From assembly GCA_946408315.1 (NCBI GenBank), contig CAMJRV010000132.1, forward strand, positions 1 to 6,641: DNA of 6,641 nucleotides, given 5' to 3'. Positions 5,891-6,641 of the stretch are shown here, piece after piece. Source of the stretch: an uncultured Bacillota bacterium (GTDB lineage Bacteria; Bacillota; Clostridia; Peptostreptococcales; Anaerovoracaceae). The notes beneath the pieces are model-generated. The model ran no database searches, was not told the origin of the DNA, and worked only from the letters and a program-made list of their open reading frames with translations. How positions within the stretch are numbered: position 1 is the first letter of the stretch; each line of letters begins with the position of its first letter. The translations under genes were made by a program, and so were the position numbers.

Positions 5891-6641
5891 ACTTCAAAAG
5901 GACTATACTCGACATCAAACCCAAAGCTTTTCGGTCCGAATACGTCCAGGCCCCTTTCCGTCTTCCAGAGCTCCGGAGCAGGCAGCGCGAATACGACCAG
6001 CTCCTGGCCCTTTTCATAATACGGGTTTGTCACAGGCACGCCCTTCCCGTCCAATACACAGATCAGATCCGGCACGGTGACGTCCGGCTTTCCGTCAAGA
6101 TACGATATGATATGCTCATTCTTGAACCACACGCGGTAATCATGACCGTCGTAACCGCCGGTTCCGGCTATATTTACTTCTCCGACGGTATAACCGTCGA
6201 CGGTATCCCATTTAAAGTCCGAAACCTTTCCCCGGAACAGCAGCTTGCCGTTTTGAGCCTTTATGATGCTTTCCGACGGGTCCCGGCCTTCTTCATTGGC
6301 TTTCCTCAGCGCTCGTCCGACTTCGAGGGCATAGGTGATGGCTCCCGGAATAACCGATTTTTTCAGCACAGAGCCTTTCACCGGATGGTCCGCCACGCCG
6401 ATCGTATTTTTGCTCACGCACGCCATGGCTCTCACCAGGGCTTCTGCTCTGAAATCATCCACGACGTGATTCAGGATTGCCGTATCTCCGAAAGGCGTTG
6501 CGATGGCCATGGGAACGATCGGAACGTCATTGATGTAGAACGTGGTGTGCTGCAGCCCCGGTACAGACCGTCCCGCGGGATCGCCGTCTATGATCGGTTT
6601 GCCCATAAGCGCTGCCACGTGAAATGCGTCGGCGGTGTTCT
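5884..6641 (-). CDS. DUF917 family protein (S-methyl-thiohydantoin desulfurase family, COG3535), 5' partial
   Basis: The frame is open to the right edge of the window, so about 251 C-terminal residues are seen and roughly 110 N-terminal residues are missing. An in-frame GTG at 6618 is not a credible start because the residues before it (TADAFH) continue the conserved domain. Family landmarks include the segment GKPIIDGDPAGRSVPGLQ, the PMAIATPFGD stretch, the DYRVWFKNEHI strand, the VPDLICVLD strand and the C-terminal FGPKSFGFDVEYSP. Pfam links this family to desulfuration of S-methyl-thiohydantoins, and members often sit with hydantoinase/oxoprolinase-like or transport genes. The true substrate of this member is unknown. 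It is followed after 10 bases by pepV in the same operon, which suggests a role in breaking down peptide-derived or cyclic amide compounds; that link is inference. Confidence 0.85.
   Translation of the reverse strand, partial: NTADAFHVAALMGKPIIDGDPAGRSVPGLQHTTFYINDVPIVPMAIATPFGDTAILNHVVDDFRAEALVRAMACVSKNTIGVADHPVKGSVLKKSVIPGAITYALEVGRALRKANEEGRDPSESIIKAQNGKLLFRGKVSDFKWDTVDGYTVGEVNIAGTGGYDGHDYRVWFKNEHIISYLDGKPDVTVPDLICVLDGKGVPVTNPYYEKGQELVVFALPAPELWKTERGLDVFGPKSFGFDVEYSPFEVR

Noticed and set aside
6616..6618. GTG at 6618 as the true start of the DUF917 gene
   Set aside because: The upstream codons remain open to the window edge and continue the conserved domain, and about 110 family residues would be missing.

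Overview
The window looks like chromosome from an anaerobic Firmicute, most likely a member of Clostridia. The evidence is a 4-hydroxybutyryl-CoA dehydratase typical of GABA- and succinate-fermenting clostridia, a PepV-type M20 dipeptidase, strong GGAGG-like ribosome binding sites and a sigma-A type promoter. Base composition is moderately GC-rich, so a family such as Anaerovoracaceae is possible, but that placement is a guess. There are five protein genes, two of them cut by the window edges, and no RNA gene, insertion sequence or CRISPR array that I can see. Coding density is very high and no gap exceeds about 110 bases.

Left part (bases 2-2932, plus strand): a signalling gene with its 5' end outside the window, followed in the same direction by pgeF (YfiH/laccase-domain purine nucleoside phosphorylase). 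The signalling protein reads, in one uninterrupted frame, the end of a PAS domain, an intact GGDEF diguanylate cyclase, an HD-GYP domain whose HD pair has become Gln-Asn, and then a complete DUF429 domain (COG4923, predicted RNase H-like nuclease fold). The DUF429 tail on a cyclic-di-GMP protein is the most unusual thing here.

Middle (2933-4538): a 109-base intergenic region carries a TTGACA-type promoter and a short inverted repeat at its -10/start-site region. It drives a single-gene unit encoding the [4Fe-4S]/FAD enzyme 4-hydroxybutyryl-CoA dehydratase (abfD) or a close paralogue. A 10-bp perfect hairpin lies between this gene and the converging minus-strand genes.

Right part (4539-6641, minus strand): a two-gene operon reading leftwards, with a DUF917 protein (S-methyl-thiohydantoin desulfurase family, N-terminus cut off) followed after 10 bases by pepV. 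The pepV ribosome binding site abuts the upstream stop codon, so the pair is probably translationally coupled.

Functionally the window combines second-messenger signalling and nucleoside salvage on the left, an amino-acid-fermentation enzyme in the middle, and peptide or amide catabolism on the right. It suggests an amino-acid-fermenting anaerobe but does not by itself form a complete pathway.
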